Assembly (NCBI RefSeq): GCF_001613145.1 | Contig: NZ_BDBU01000013.1 | Location: forward strand, 62,001 to 126,000 | Length of the DNA: 64,000 nt | Source: Nocardia jejuensis NBRC 103114 | GTDB taxonomy: Bacteria > Actinomycetota > Actinomycetes > Mycobacteriales > Mycobacteriaceae | Direction: 5' to 3' | Shown: one piece after another, positions 17,822 to 28,791 of the stretch | How positions within the stretch are numbered: position 1 is the first letter of the stretch | How the letters are laid out: each line of letters opens with the position of its first letter | The notes under the pieces: generated by a model | What the model was told of the DNA's origin: nothing | The model's database searches: none | The model's input: the letters and a program-made list of their open reading frames with translations, nothing else | Translations under genes and position numbers: made by a program

Positions 17822-19417
17822 TCAGCGGACGGACTTCGGGCGGAACGTATCGGCCGACGCGGCCGCCCAGTCCACCGCCCACGACTGCGGTGGATCGGCC
17901 AGCAGTTCGCCCGGTGCGAGCCATTCGTAGAGTTCGGCGAACGATCGCTGGGTGGTCGGGGAGACCTTCTTGCGCAGCATGTCCGGGGTGAGCTCATCCG
18001 GATGGGCAGCCCCGAGCGACGCCATCAGCTGCACGGCCTGGCGGACCGTCGCCTCCTGATACCGCTGGGTGCGCACCGCCTTGTCCGCGACATCCAGGGC
18101 GCGGGCCCGCCGCGGATCCTGGGTCGCGACTCCCACCGGACACTCGTTGGTGTGGCAGCGCTGGGCCTGGATGCAGCCGACGGCCATCATCATCGCGCGC
18201 GCGGCGTTGGTGTAGTCCGCACCCTGGATCAGCCGTTTGACGATGTCGTTGCCCGCGGCGACCTTGCCGCTGGCGCCGATCTTTATCCGGTCCCGGAGAC
18301 CGGTCGCCACCAGAGCGTTGTGCACGATCATCAGTCCGTCGGTGAGCGGCAGGCCCACATGATCCTCGTATTCCAGTGGGGCGGCCGCGGTTCCGCCCTC
18401 GGCACCGTCGACGATGATGAAGTCCGGCGCGGTTCCCTCCGCGAGCATGGCCTTGCAGATCGCGAGCAGTTCGACCCGGGATCCGACACAGAGTTTGAAT
18501 CCGGTGGGCTTGCCGCCGGACAGCTCCCGCATGCGCGAGAGGAACCGGATCAGCTCGCGCGGCGTCGCGAACTCCGAATGCGCCGAGGGGCTCACGCACT
18601 TCTCGTGCACGGGCACCCCGCGATACTCGGCGATCTCCGCGGTGACCTTGGCCGCGGGCAGCACGCCACCGATGCCCGGCTTCGCGCCCTGGCTGAGCTT
18701 GAGCGAGAGGGCCTTGACCTGATCGTGCGCCGCCTTGTCGGCGAACTGATCCGGATCGAATCCGCCCTGCGGCGTGCGGGTGCCGAAATACCCGGATCCG
18801 ATCTCCCACACCAGATCTCCGCCACCGTCGAGGTGATACGGCGTCAGGCCGCCCTCACCCGTGTCGTGCGCGAATCCACCCATGGCCGCACCGCGATTCA
18901 GCGCGCGCAGCGCATTGGCGGACAGCGCGCCGAAACTCATCGAGGACACGTTCAACAGCGACATCGAATACGGCCGTGCGCAATCGGGGCCGCCGATCAG
19001 CACCCGGGGCAGTTCCTCGGGCTCGGGCACCGGGACCGTGGAGTGCACCAGGTACTCGTAACCGACCTCCTCGATATCACGCTCGGTGCCGAAGGACAGT
19101 TCACCGTGAATTCCCTTGGCACGCTCGTAGACGATGGTGCGCACTTCCCGGTCGTACGGGCGGCCCTCGGTATTGCGCTCGATGAAATACTGCTGCAATT
19201 CCGGGCGCAGGCTCTCGAGCAGGAACCGCATATGACCCAGAATCGGATAGTTGCGCAGAATCGAGTGTTTTCGCTGCACCATGTCGTAGATCCCGACCAG
19301 CAGCAGCGCGGCCGGCAATGCGGCGAGCAGCCACCACGCCCACGATCCGACCGCGGCGACCACGCCCACGATCAGCACCGCGAACCCGATGAATCCCACC
19401 ACGAAGAAACGCAACAT
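17822..19417 (-). CDS. FMN-binding glutamate synthase-like protein (GltB2 family)
   Basis: This 531-residue protein has two membrane helices at the N-terminus (residues 3-40), then the FMN-binding barrel of the glutamate synthase large subunit. Barrel motifs include SMSFGALSANALRALNRGA, GGVLPAAKVTAEIAEYRGVP and IVDGAEGGTAAAP. The cysteines of the 3Fe-4S site are present in CIQAQRCHTNEC. There is no glutaminase domain, so it is not a complete glutamate synthase. Related membrane-anchored proteins have unclear substrates. It is divergent from the pyruvate oxidase-like gene across 169 bases. Confidence 0.88.
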   Translation of the reverse strand: MLRFFVVGFIGFAVLIVGVVAAVGSWAWWLLAALPAALLLVGIYDMVQRKHSILRNYPILGHMRFLLESLRPELQQYFIERNTEGRPYDREVRTIVYERAKGIHGELSFGTERDIEEVGYEYLVHSTVPVPEPEELPRVLIGGPDCARPYSMSLLNVSSMSFGALSANALRALNRGAAMGGFAHDTGEGGLTPYHLDGGGDLVWEIGSGYFGTRTPQGGFDPDQFADKAAHDQVKALSLKLSQGAKPGIGGVLPAAKVTAEIAEYRGVPVHEKCVSPSAHSEFATPRELIRFLSRMRELSGGKPTGFKLCVGSRVELLAICKAMLAEGTAPDFIIVDGAEGGTAAAPLEYEDHVGLPLTDGLMIVHNALVATGLRDRIKIGASGKVAAGNDIVKRLIQGADYTNAARAMMMAVGCIQAQRCHTNECPVGVATQDPRRARALDVADKAVRTQRYQEATVRQAVQLMASLGAAHPDELTPDMLRKKVSPTTQRSFAELYEWLAPGELLADPPQSWAVDWAAASADTFRPKSVR

Positions 19418-19586
19418 CCCGGCCCTTCCACTGCATTCGACGGCGCCATCGCGGGAACGGCCCGTTCCCGATCAGGCTATGCAAAGGATCGGCCGTTTGC
19501 CGACGATGCCGCCGGGTAGTGCGTCAGGAGTCCGAGCGGCGGACCTCGAGGTATTCGCCGTCCACGTCCTGCTCGAGGAGGAATTC

Positions 19587-21320
19587 GTGGCACGAACGGT
19601 TGCGCAGATCATCATCGACGGGCTCGCCGAACTGGGCGTGAGCCACGTGTTCGGCGTGGTCGGCGACGCGCTCAATCCGCTGACCGATGCCATCCGCCGC
19701 AGCGACGACATCGAGTGGGTCGGCTGCCGCCACGAGGAGGCCGCGGCCTTCGCGGCCGGCGCGCAAGCGCAGCTGACCGGCACGCTCGGGGTGTGCATGG
19801 GCACCTGCGGACCGGGCGCGATCCATCTGCTCAACGGGCTCTACGACGCCGCCAAGAGCCACGCCCCGGTGCTGGCGATCGCGGGTCAGGTCCCACTCAG
19901 CGAGGTCGGCACCGACTACTTCCAGGAGGTCGACAACGACCTCGTGTTCAGCGATGTGGCGGCCTTCCGAGCCACGGTCACCTCACCGGAGCAGATGCCG
20001 GGTCTGCTGGAGATCGCGGTGCGCACCGCGATCACGCGCGGCGCGGTGTCGGTGCTGACGGTTCCCGGGGATATCGGCGATCGCACCGTATCCGATGATC
20101 GCCCAGCACGTTTCGCACTCGCGGATCGCCGGGTGCGGCCCGAGGACGAGGCCGTGCGAGAGGCCGCCGCGCTGCTGGACGCCAGCGAGAAGATCACGCT
20201 GCTGGTCGGGCAGGGCGCGCGAACCGGGCGCGAGGACGTACTGGCGCTCGCCGATCGGCTCGCCGCGCCGATGGTGATCACCCTCAAGGCCAAAGAGGGC
20301 TTCGAACAAGACAATTCATTCCAGGTCGGGCAGACCGGACTGATCGGCAATCCCGCGGCGGCGGCCGCGCTCGACGACGCGGATCTGCTGCTCATGCTCG
20401 GCACCGACTTCCCCTACCGCGACTGGTATCCCAAGGGCGCCAAGGTCGTTCAGGTCGATACCGCGGCCGATCACATCGGCCGGCGGGTGCCGGTGGACAT
20501 CGGCCTGGTCGGCGACGTCGGCGCGACCGTGCGGGCACTGCTGACCCGGATCACGGCCGAGCATCCGCGCAAGCACCTCGAGCATTCGCGCGAGCACTTC
20601 GAACGCTGGCGCGCCGGGCAGGCGAAGCTGGCCGCCCCGGACCACGACCGCGGACTGATCGGCAAAGCCCGTGCGGCACTGGACAATCGATCCCACCTCG
20701 TCCGGCCCGAAGCACTCGCCGCGGCCATCGATGCCGCGGCCGCCGAGGACGCGATATTCACCTCCGACACCGGCATGGCCACGGTCTGGCTCGCCCGCTT
20801 CGTGCACATGCGCGGCACCCGGAGGCTGCTGGGTTCCTACAACCTGGGGTCGATGGCGAACGCCATGCCCCAGGCGCTGGGCGCGCAATTGCTCGATCGC
20901 GACCGGCAGGTCGTGGCCTTCTGCGGTGACGGCGGGCTGAGCATGCTGCTCGGCGACCTGATCACCATCAAGACGCACAACCTGCCGGTCAAGCTCGTGG
21001 TGTTCGACAATCGCCGCCTCGGCATGGTCAAACTCGAACAGGAGCAGGCCGGTCTGCCCGAGTTCGGCACCGAACTCGACAACCCCGATTTCGCCGCTGT
21101 CGCAACGGCTCTGGGCCTCACCGGTATCCGGGTCGAGAAGCCCGGCCAGCTGACCGAGGCCGTGCGGCAGGCATTCGAGACCGACGGTCCGGTCCTGCTC
21201 GATGTGCTCACCAACCCCGAGGAAATCTCGGTGCCGCCCAAGCCGACGGTCGAGCAGGGATGGGGCTTCGCCATCGCGAAGGTCAAGGAAATGATCCGCA
21301 GCACCGGAGACGAGGGATGA
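19587..21320 (+). CDS. Thiamine diphosphate enzyme, pyruvate oxidase/dehydrogenase (quinone)-like
   Basis: This 577-residue protein has the three-domain plan of PoxB. The N-terminal domain has VSHVFGVVGDALNPLTDAIR and the catalytic-glutamate motif CRHEEAAAFAAGAQ. The central domain contains TLKAKEGFEQDN. The C-terminal ThDP motif is FCGDGGLSMLLGD with VVFDNRRLG completing it. E. coli PoxB oxidises pyruvate to acetate and CO2, passing electrons to ubiquinone. A lipid-binding C-terminal tail like that of PoxB is not obvious. The start is a GTG at 19587 behind GAGGAGG. The next gene begins one base after the stop, so the two are translationally linked. Confidence 0.85.
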   Translation: MARTVAQIIIDGLAELGVSHVFGVVGDALNPLTDAIRRSDDIEWVGCRHEEAAAFAAGAQAQLTGTLGVCMGTCGPGAIHLLNGLYDAAKSHAPVLAIAGQVPLSEVGTDYFQEVDNDLVFSDVAAFRATVTSPEQMPGLLEIAVRTAITRGAVSVLTVPGDIGDRTVSDDRPARFALADRRVRPEDEAVREAAALLDASEKITLLVGQGARTGREDVLALADRLAAPMVITLKAKEGFEQDNSFQVGQTGLIGNPAAAAALDDADLLLMLGTDFPYRDWYPKGAKVVQVDTAADHIGRRVPVDIGLVGDVGATVRALLTRITAEHPRKHLEHSREHFERWRAGQAKLAAPDHDRGLIGKARAALDNRSHLVRPEALAAAIDAAAAEDAIFTSDTGMATVWLARFVHMRGTRRLLGSYNLGSMANAMPQALGAQLLDRDRQVVAFCGDGGLSMLLGDLITIKTHNLPVKLVVFDNRRLGMVKLEQEQAGLPEFGTELDNPDFAAVATALGLTGIRVEKPGQLTEAVRQAFETDGPVLLDVLTNPEEISVPPKPTVEQGWGFAIAKVKEMIRSTGDEG

Positions 21321-21321
21321 G

Positions 21322-22314
21322 ATGACCCGATTCGGATACACCCTGATGACCGAGCAGAGCGGCCCGCGCGAGTTGGTCCGCTACGCGGTCGCCGCCGAGA
21401 ACGCCGGATTCGACTTCCTGGTCAGCAGCGACCACTACTCGCCCTGGCTCGAGGAGCAGGGCCACGCGCCGCACGCGTGGACCATGCTCGGCGCGGTCGC
21501 GCAGGCCACCCGCTCGATCCCGCTGATGACCTACGTGACCTGCCCGACCATGCGATATCACCCGGCGATCGTGGCCCAGCAGGCCGCGACCCTGCAGATC
21601 CTGGCGCAGGGGCGCTTCACCCTCGGGCTCGGCAGCGGCGAGAGCCTCAACGAACATGTGGTCGGCGCGGGGTGGCCCGGACTCGACGAGCGGCACGAGC
21701 GGCTCGAGGAGGCCATCGGCATCATTCGCGATCTGCACTCCGGTGAGACGGTGAACCGGCAGGGGCAGTGGTATCGGGTGGACGCGGCCAAGATCTGGGA
21801 CCTTCCCGAGCAACCGGTGCCATTGGCGGTCGCGGTGTCGGGCACTCGATCGGTGGAGCGTTTCGCGGCGCTCGCCGACGAGATGGTCAGCACCAGCCCC
21901 GATGCCGAGACCGTGCGCTACTGGCAGCATTTCCGGGCGAATACGACCGGTGCGGCGCACTCCCGCGTGACGGGTCAGCTGCCGATCGGCTGGGATACCG
22001 ACCGGGACAAGGCAATTCAGCGCACCCATGAGCAGTTCCGATGGTCCGCGGGCGGCTGGGATGTCAATGCCAATCTCCCCACGCCGGCGGCATTCGCCGC
22101 GGCCACGCAATTCGTGCGCCCCGAGGACATCGCCGAGACCATCCCCTGCGGTCCCGACCTCGACGCCGTCGTCGCGGCGGTGCGTCCTTTCCAGGACGCC
22201 GGTTTCACCGATATCGCCCTGGTTCAGGTCGGGGACGAACAGCAGGAGCGGTTTCTCGCCGAGGCCGCCGGACCACTGCTCGCCGCACTTCGTGCGGCAG
22301 ACAGTGATTCGTGA
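21322..22314 (+). CDS. F420-dependent LLM-class oxidoreductase (TIGR03557-like)
   Basis: This 330-residue TIM-barrel protein has the start FGYTLMTEQSGPRELVRYAV, the strand FDFLVSSDHYSPW and the loop GRFTLGLGSGESLNEHVVG. These fit the F420-using luciferase-like group that includes F420-dependent glucose-6-phosphate dehydrogenase relatives. Coenzyme F420 is typical of mycobacteria and nocardiae. The ATG is one base beyond the stop of the thiamine enzyme gene, so they form an operon. The substrate is unknown. The last codons lie in a 21-bp direct repeat that continues past the stop. Confidence 0.87.
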   Translation: MTRFGYTLMTEQSGPRELVRYAVAAENAGFDFLVSSDHYSPWLEEQGHAPHAWTMLGAVAQATRSIPLMTYVTCPTMRYHPAIVAQQAATLQILAQGRFTLGLGSGESLNEHVVGAGWPGLDERHERLEEAIGIIRDLHSGETVNRQGQWYRVDAAKIWDLPEQPVPLAVAVSGTRSVERFAALADEMVSTSPDAETVRYWQHFRANTTGAAHSRVTGQLPIGWDTDRDKAIQRTHEQFRWSAGGWDVNANLPTPAAFAAATQFVRPEDIAETIPCGPDLDAVVAAVRPFQDAGFTDIALVQVGDEQQERFLAEAAGPLLAALRAADSDS

Positions 22315-22347
22315 ACGTGACGCGCCGATTCGTGAACGCGACGCGCG
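22306..22347. repeat. 21-bp tandem duplication across a stop codon
   Basis: Copies 22306-22326 and 22327-22347 share the core GATTCGTGAACG(T/C)GACGCGC and differ at about two positions. The stop of the LLM oxidoreductase lies inside the first copy. Confidence 0.85.
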
Positions 22348-22362
22348 AGGGAAACCGGTTCG

Positions 22363-22470
22363 CTAGATGAGGTTCGACAGTGGCGCGACCGCGCTGGAAA
22401 TGCCGTAGAAGGTGTCGACGAGCAGTCCGATGAACAAGTCGGTGTAGACCGACAACAAGTTGGGGCCCAT
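22363..22470 (-). CDS. Putative 35-residue hydrophobic peptide
   Basis: A frame from ATG 22470 to TAG at 22363 encodes a 35-residue peptide with one long amphipathic or hydrophobic helix (YTDLFIGLLVDTFYGISSAV). It is the only minus-strand frame downstream of the TetR gene and could share its transcript. The ribosome site is weak. No family recognised; it could be chance. Confidence 0.3.
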   Translation of the reverse strand: MGPNLLSVYTDLFIGLLVDTFYGISSAVAPLSNLI

Positions 22471-22627
22471 AGTTTGCCAGAGTAGTCCGCTATCGGTCCG
22501 AGCGGTACATCGGATCTGGTCACAGCCCTTCGGGGCTCATCGCTGCTCGGTGACCCGTGGAACTACTCGGTATCCGATCGAACTGCTCGGTGTCCGATCC
22601 AAAAAGCAAGCGATGCAATCGATCAGC

Positions 22628-23257
22628 TCACGGTGCGGAATCCTCGAGGCTGAACGCGCCGGACCGGGCCGCCAGCACGGCCGCGAGGGCCGCGCGTTCG
22701 GGCAGGCGCGGGTCCGGTGGGGTACGCAGCAGGACCAGGTGGTGGTAGAGCGGTGCGGTCGCGAAGACCAGCAGCGCGCGCGAATCGATACCGCCGGAAA
22801 GTTCACCACGCCCCCGCGCACGCTGAATCACGCACTCGGACTGGGCGTATCGGTCCTCCCACAGGCGACGCAGGGCGAGTGCGGCCTCCTGCGAGCGGAA
22901 CGAGACCGCGATCAGGGCCGTCGCGATCGAGTTCTGTGCCGTGAGCGAATCCTGGATCTCGTGATTGAGCGCGGCCAGATCGCCACGCAGGGAACCGGTA
23001 TCGCGCGGATGCCAGTCGATATCGGCGGCCGCGGCGAACACGTCGGCGATCAGGCCGCCGACATCGCGCCAGCGGCGGTACACGGTGGTGCGGTGCACGC
23101 CGGACCGCGCGGCGACCGCGTCCACGGTGAGGGCGTCGTAGCCCTGTTCGGTGAGGACGGCGCTGACCGCGTCGAGAACGTCGGCGCGAATGCGTGCCGT
23201 GCGTCCACCCGGCCGGATTCTCGGGGTTTCGCCTGTTCGAGGCAGTTCGGTGCTCAG
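22628..23257 (-). CDS. TetR family regulator, probable CTG start
   Basis: This is a TetR protein of 209 residues if it begins at CTG 23257. The helix-turn-helix is LTVDAVAARSGVHRTTVYRR, preceded by the expected first helix RADVLDAVSAVLTEQGYD. The first ATG/GTG/TTG in frame is GTG 23125, which would delete that helix. No such codon lies upstream before the promoter region, so CTG (product beginning MSTELPRTGETPRI) is the best explanation. The C-terminal part (GSLRGDLAALNHEIQDSLT) resembles the TetR_C_16 group. It is divergent from an ABC-F gene, which it probably controls. Confidence 0.82.
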   Translation of the reverse strand: MSTELPRTGETPRIRPGGRTARIRADVLDAVSAVLTEQGYDALTVDAVAARSGVHRTTVYRRWRDVGGLIADVFAAAADIDWHPRDTGSLRGDLAALNHEIQDSLTAQNSIATALIAVSFRSQEAALALRRLWEDRYAQSECVIQRARGRGELSGGIDSRALLVFATAPLYHHLVLLRTPPDPRLPERAALAAVLAARSGAFSLEDSAP

Positions 23258-23344
23258 TGTCGAGGTTTCGCTTGCTCGAGGGAACGGGTTATGCGACCAT
23301 GTTAACGCAACATTCGTAGCACTAGTGAGGTTTGCCGATGATCA

Positions 23345-23406
23345 TTCGAAGTGTTCACCCGATCCAGCGGTCGCATCCGGCCCTGTCGCCCTCGAATACT
23401 TCGGAG
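23345..23406 (+). promoter_or_regulatory. Leader hairpin over the ABC-F ribosome binding site
   Basis: CGAAGTGTTC at 23347-23356 can pair with GAATACTTCG at 23394-23403 over ten bases with one G-T wobble. Two further pairs reach into the GGAG at 23403-23406 that serves ATG 23414. A short frame starts at ATG 23338 and overlaps this hairpin. Antibiotic-responsive ABC-F genes are often controlled by such leaders, so an attenuator or translational switch is plausible. Confidence 0.4.
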
Positions 23407-23413
23407 TGTCTCC

Positions 23414-25021
23414 ATGCCCACGCAGATCACCGCGCACGCGGTCAGCAAATCCTTCGACGGCCGTCTCGTTCTCGATGAGGTGACATGTGCGCTCACCGCC
23501 GGTGAGCGCACCGGAATCATCGGCGAGAACGGATCCGGCAAGACCACCCTGCTGCGGCTGCTCGCCCGGCGGGACACCCCCGATGCGGGCGAGATCACCG
23601 TTCAGACCGACGGCGGCGTCGGATACCTCGCTCAGGACGAGCGGCTACCCTCCCGGATGACGGTTCAGCAGGTGATCGACCGTGCGCTGAGCGAGCTGCG
23701 CGCGATCGAGCACCGCATGCGCACCCTCGAAGCGTCGATGACCGACGGCGACGAGACGAGCCTGCTCGAATACGGTGAATCGACAAGTCTTTTCGAGCTG
23801 CGCGGCGGCTATGACGCCGATGCGCGGGTCGAGCGAGCGCTACACGGGCTGGGCTTGCACCTGGTGGACCGCGACCGCACGGTCGGCGGACTCTCCGGCG
23901 GTGAACAGGTCCGGCTCCGACTGGCCGCGGTGCTGGCGGCGGGCACCGAGGTGCTGCTGCTGGACGAACCGACAAACCATCTCGACGACGACGCCGTGGC
24001 CTGGCTCGAAGAGCATCTGCGCACCCGCCGAGGCACCCTGGTGATGGTGTCCCACGATCGGACGTTCCTGGAACGGGTCGCGACCACGCTGCTCGAAGTG
24101 GACTCCGACCGCAAGCGGATCGTGCGATATGGCAACGGCTACAAGGGATTTCTGATCGAACGCGCCGCGGCGCGACAGCGCTGGGCGCAGTCGCACGAGC
24201 AGTGGCGGGCCGACGTCGACCGGCTTCGCGAATTCGCCGACACCACCGCCCGCCGAGTCGCGCCCGGGCGCGCGATGAAGGACAACAACAAGATGGCCTA
24301 CGACCGGGCCGGCGGACGGGTGCAGCAGTCCCTGGCCGGGCGGGTCCGCAATGCCGAGGAACGCCTGCGCCGCCTGCTCGCGGATCCGGTGCCCGCGCCG
24401 CCGGAACCGCTGCGGTTCGCGCCGGCCCTGCGATCCGGACCCGTCCGCGGCACCGTCCTGACGGCCACCGATATCACCGTCACGGACCGGCTCGAACGCA
24501 CCGGATTGGCGATCGCGGCGGGCGAACGGCTGCTCGTCACCGGCCCGAACGGATCGGGCAAGACCACCCTGCTGCGCGTGCTGGCGGGCATTCTGACCCC
24601 CGATTCCGGAACCGTAACCCGCTGCGGCACAGTCGGTTACCTAGCCCAGGATCCACACCCGGGCCACCCCGGCGAGACGGTGCTCACCGCGTTCGCGCGA
24701 GGCCGAACCGGCGACCTCGACGGGCGCATCGAACAACTCCTCTCCCTCGGCCTGTTCGACCGCACCCAACTCACGACACAGGTCCAGCGCCTCTCGACCG
24801 GACAGCGTCAGCGCCTGGCGCTCGCGCGCCTGGTCTCGGACCCCGTCGACCTGCTCCTGCTCGACGAACCCACCAACCACCTCTCCCCCGGCCTCGTCGA
24901 GGACCTCGACACCGCCCTCGCGCACTACCGGGGCGCGCTTCTGGTCGTCAGCCATGACCGGCGACTGCGCGCGCGATGGCAGGGTGAACGCCTCACCCTC
25001 CGAGCCTCCGCCGCCGTCTGA
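23414..25021 (+). CDS. ABC-F family ribosomal protection ATPase
   Basis: This 535-residue protein consists of two ABC ATPase domains and no membrane segments. Domain 1 has Walker A GENGSGKTTLLRLL, signature LSGGEQVRLRLA and Walker B VLLLDEPTNHLDD. Domain 2 has GPNGSGKTTLLRVL, LSTGQRQRLALA and LLLLDEPTNHLSP. The linker between them (about residues 235-320) is rich in Arg and Glu, as expected for the arm that reaches into the ribosome. The family includes both housekeeping factors and resistance proteins such as OleB and TlrC. The divergent TetR and hairpin leader favour an inducible resistance role. ATG 23414 has GGAG upstream. Confidence 0.87.
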   Translation: MPTQITAHAVSKSFDGRLVLDEVTCALTAGERTGIIGENGSGKTTLLRLLARRDTPDAGEITVQTDGGVGYLAQDERLPSRMTVQQVIDRALSELRAIEHRMRTLEASMTDGDETSLLEYGESTSLFELRGGYDADARVERALHGLGLHLVDRDRTVGGLSGGEQVRLRLAAVLAAGTEVLLLDEPTNHLDDDAVAWLEEHLRTRRGTLVMVSHDRTFLERVATTLLEVDSDRKRIVRYGNGYKGFLIERAAARQRWAQSHEQWRADVDRLREFADTTARRVAPGRAMKDNNKMAYDRAGGRVQQSLAGRVRNAEERLRRLLADPVPAPPEPLRFAPALRSGPVRGTVLTATDITVTDRLERTGLAIAAGERLLVTGPNGSGKTTLLRVLAGILTPDSGTVTRCGTVGYLAQDPHPGHPGETVLTAFARGRTGDLDGRIEQLLSLGLFDRTQLTTQVQRLSTGQRQRLALARLVSDPVDLLLLDEPTNHLSPGLVEDLDTALAHYRGALLVVSHDRRLRARWQGERLTLRASAAV

Positions 25022-25070
25022 CACCCCGACCTCCACGCTCCGAAACTCCACGCCCCAAAGGAGATTCGCC

Positions 25071-25175
25071 ATGCCCGACGTGTCCCCTCCCACCCTCGAA
25101 CGCCCTACCACCCCACTCGACGCGAGCGTCGTCCGATTCCCGCTCGCGTCCCGCAGGGCGGCGAGCGGTTCATGA
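25071..25175 (+). CDS. Putative 34-residue peptide or truncated gene start
   Basis: AAAGGAG precedes ATG 25071 at a good distance, and the frame runs 34 codons (MPDVSPPTLERPTTPLDASV...). The sequence after the TGA does not continue as a recognisable protein. It could be a real short peptide co-transcribed with the ABC-F gene or the stump of a deleted gene. No family recognised. Confidence 0.3.
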   Translation: MPDVSPPTLERPTTPLDASVVRFPLASRRAASGS

Positions 25176-25298
25176 GCTCGGATCGGCTCCTCGAACTCGG
25201 GGATGCCCGTCGCATCGACAACGAGGACGCCGATGCGCAGAGGCTCCGGGGTGATCGGCCGGTAGACGGGCCGGGGTGAACCACGGTGTCGCAAATGC

Positions 25299-25329
25299 TT
25301 GACTCATTCCAGAAAGCAGACGAGACTCT
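25299..25329 (+). promoter_or_regulatory. furA promoter and probable FurA autoregulatory site
   Basis: TTGACT at 25299-25304 is followed by ATTCCAGAAA and, about 18 bases on, a weak -10 (GACTCT, 25324-25329). This resembles the AT-rich element over the -35 box of mycobacterial furA promoters where FurA binds, as I recall it. The expected transcription start coincides with GTG 25335, so furA would be leaderless. Confidence 0.5.
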
Positions 25330-25334
25330 CGACC

Positions 25335-25771
25335 GTGCCGACGGCCGCGGATTTCCAGCAGATGCTCCGGGGAGTTTCCCTGCGGGTGACCGCTCCGCGC
25401 GTCGCCGTCCTGAGCGCCGTGCACGATCATCCGCACGCCGATACCGAATCGATCCTGCGTGATGTGCGCGACCGGCTGTCCACGGTGTCGCACCAGGCCG
25501 TCTACGACTCGCTGCACACCCTGACCGCGGTCGGCCTGATCCGCTGCATCCAGCCGTCCGGCCTGGTGGCGCGGTACGAGTCGCGGGTCGGGGACAACCA
25601 TCACCACGTGGTGTGCCGCTCGTGCGGATCGATCGCCGATGTCGATTGCGCCGTCGGCGAAGCGCCGTGCCTGACCGCCTCCGACGACCACGGCTACTCG
25701 ATCGACGAGGCCGAGGTCATCTACTGGGGCCTGTGTCCCGAATGCGCGGCGTCCCGAGCTCATTCGTCTCT

Positions 25772-25778
<7 letters not shown>
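25335..25778 (+). CDS. furA: Fur-family peroxide-responsive repressor FurA
   Basis: This 147-residue repressor has a winged helix with VSHQAVYDSLHTLTAVGLIR. Metal-site motifs RYESRVGDNHHHVVCRSCG and IADVDCAVGEAPCL are nearly identical to mycobacterial FurA. A second Cys pair (GLCPEC) lies near the end. GTG 25335 is chosen because it gives the family length and sits at the likely transcription start; a TTG at 25299 overlaps the promoter. It is followed after 67 bases by katG, the classic furA-katG operon in which FurA represses catalase-peroxidase until peroxide oxidises it. Confidence 0.93.
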
Positions 25779-28071
<2,293 letters not shown>

Positions 28072-28079
28072 TCGGCTCG

Positions 28080-28108
28080 TTCTACCGACATACATTCTAC
28101 CGGCATAC
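28080..28108. repeat. 15-bp tandem duplication after katG
   Basis: TTCTACCGACATAC (28080-28093) is repeated as TTCTACCGGCATAC (28095-28108), starting 8 bases after the katG stop. Confidence 0.8.
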
Positions 28109-28109
28109 G

Positions 28110-28144
28110 AAGGGGTCCCGGGGCACATCTGCCCGGGACCCCTT
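28110..28144 (+). terminator. Hairpin terminator between katG and SRPBCC gene
   Basis: AAGGGGTCCCGGG at 28110-28122 pairs perfectly with 28132-28144 across a 9-base loop. It lies between convergent genes and lacks a T-tract, so it may work for both strands. Confidence 0.7.
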
Positions 28145-28164
28145 CCGCTACAACGGGTTCCGCA

Positions 28165-28626
28165 TCACTGCCCGGGACGCTGGACATCTCCGCGCCAGGC
28201 ACCGGTCTCCCGCGGCCGCTCCTCGATGAACGTCTTGAACCGCTCCAGGTCACCCTTGACCCGGTGATCCAGCAGGCCCAGCTTGTCCCCGACGTTCTCG
28301 AGGAATCCCTCGGGATCGACGTCCATCTGGGTGGTGACCCGGGTGGTCTCGTCATCGATGCGATGGAACGTCACGACGCCGGCGTGCTCGGGGCCGCTGT
28401 CGGACCGCCACGCGACGCGCTCCTCGGGATGCTGTTCGGTGATGGTGGCGTCGAACTCGCGCTCGACGGGACCGACCTTCACCTTCCAGTGCGTATGGGT
28501 GTCGTCCAGCTGGACGACCTGCTCGACCCCCGTCATGAACTTCGGAAACGACTCGAACTGCGTCCACTGGTTGTACACGATTCGGATCGGTGCGTGGACA
28601 TCGGTCGATGCGGTGACTGTGCTCAT
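28165..28626 (-). CDS. SRPBCC (polyketide cyclase/dehydrase-like) protein
   Basis: This 153-residue START-like protein begins TASTDVHAPIRIVYNQWTQF and contains FESFPKFMTGVEQVVQLDD and HWKVKVGPVEREFDATITEQ. This is the pattern of the small cyclase/dehydrase family that forms a hydrophobic ligand pocket. GAGG precedes ATG 28626. No catalytic residues can be assigned. It is convergent with katG and may be unrelated to peroxide stress. Confidence 0.85.
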   Translation of the reverse strand: MSTVTASTDVHAPIRIVYNQWTQFESFPKFMTGVEQVVQLDDTHTHWKVKVGPVEREFDATITEQHPEERVAWRSDSGPEHAGVVTFHRIDDETTRVTTQMDVDPEGFLENVGDKLGLLDHRVKGDLERFKTFIEERPRETGAWRGDVQRPGQ

Positions 28627-28791
28627 GCTTGACTACCTCTTCCCCGGTGCAGGACCGGATCATCGGGCCGCGCTGCCCAATTCAGTCGGTGAATGCCGGA
28701 CTCGATCCGGCACGGGTGGCGGCTACCCGGAGCCGCGGGACCCAAACACAGTCCACAGGGAAGTCCCGAACACTCTGCGCCGCGATCGAAC

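Noticed and set aside
17606..17997. Repetitive glycine-rich minus-strand protein across the 22-bp array
   Set aside because: The repeat unit is 22 bp, not a multiple of three, so the amino acid pattern is not periodic in one frame, and the region lies between a terminator and a stop codon.
17822..19417. Complete glutamate synthase large subunit
   Set aside because: There is no glutaminase domain, and the protein is a third of the length of GltB with an N-terminal membrane anchor.
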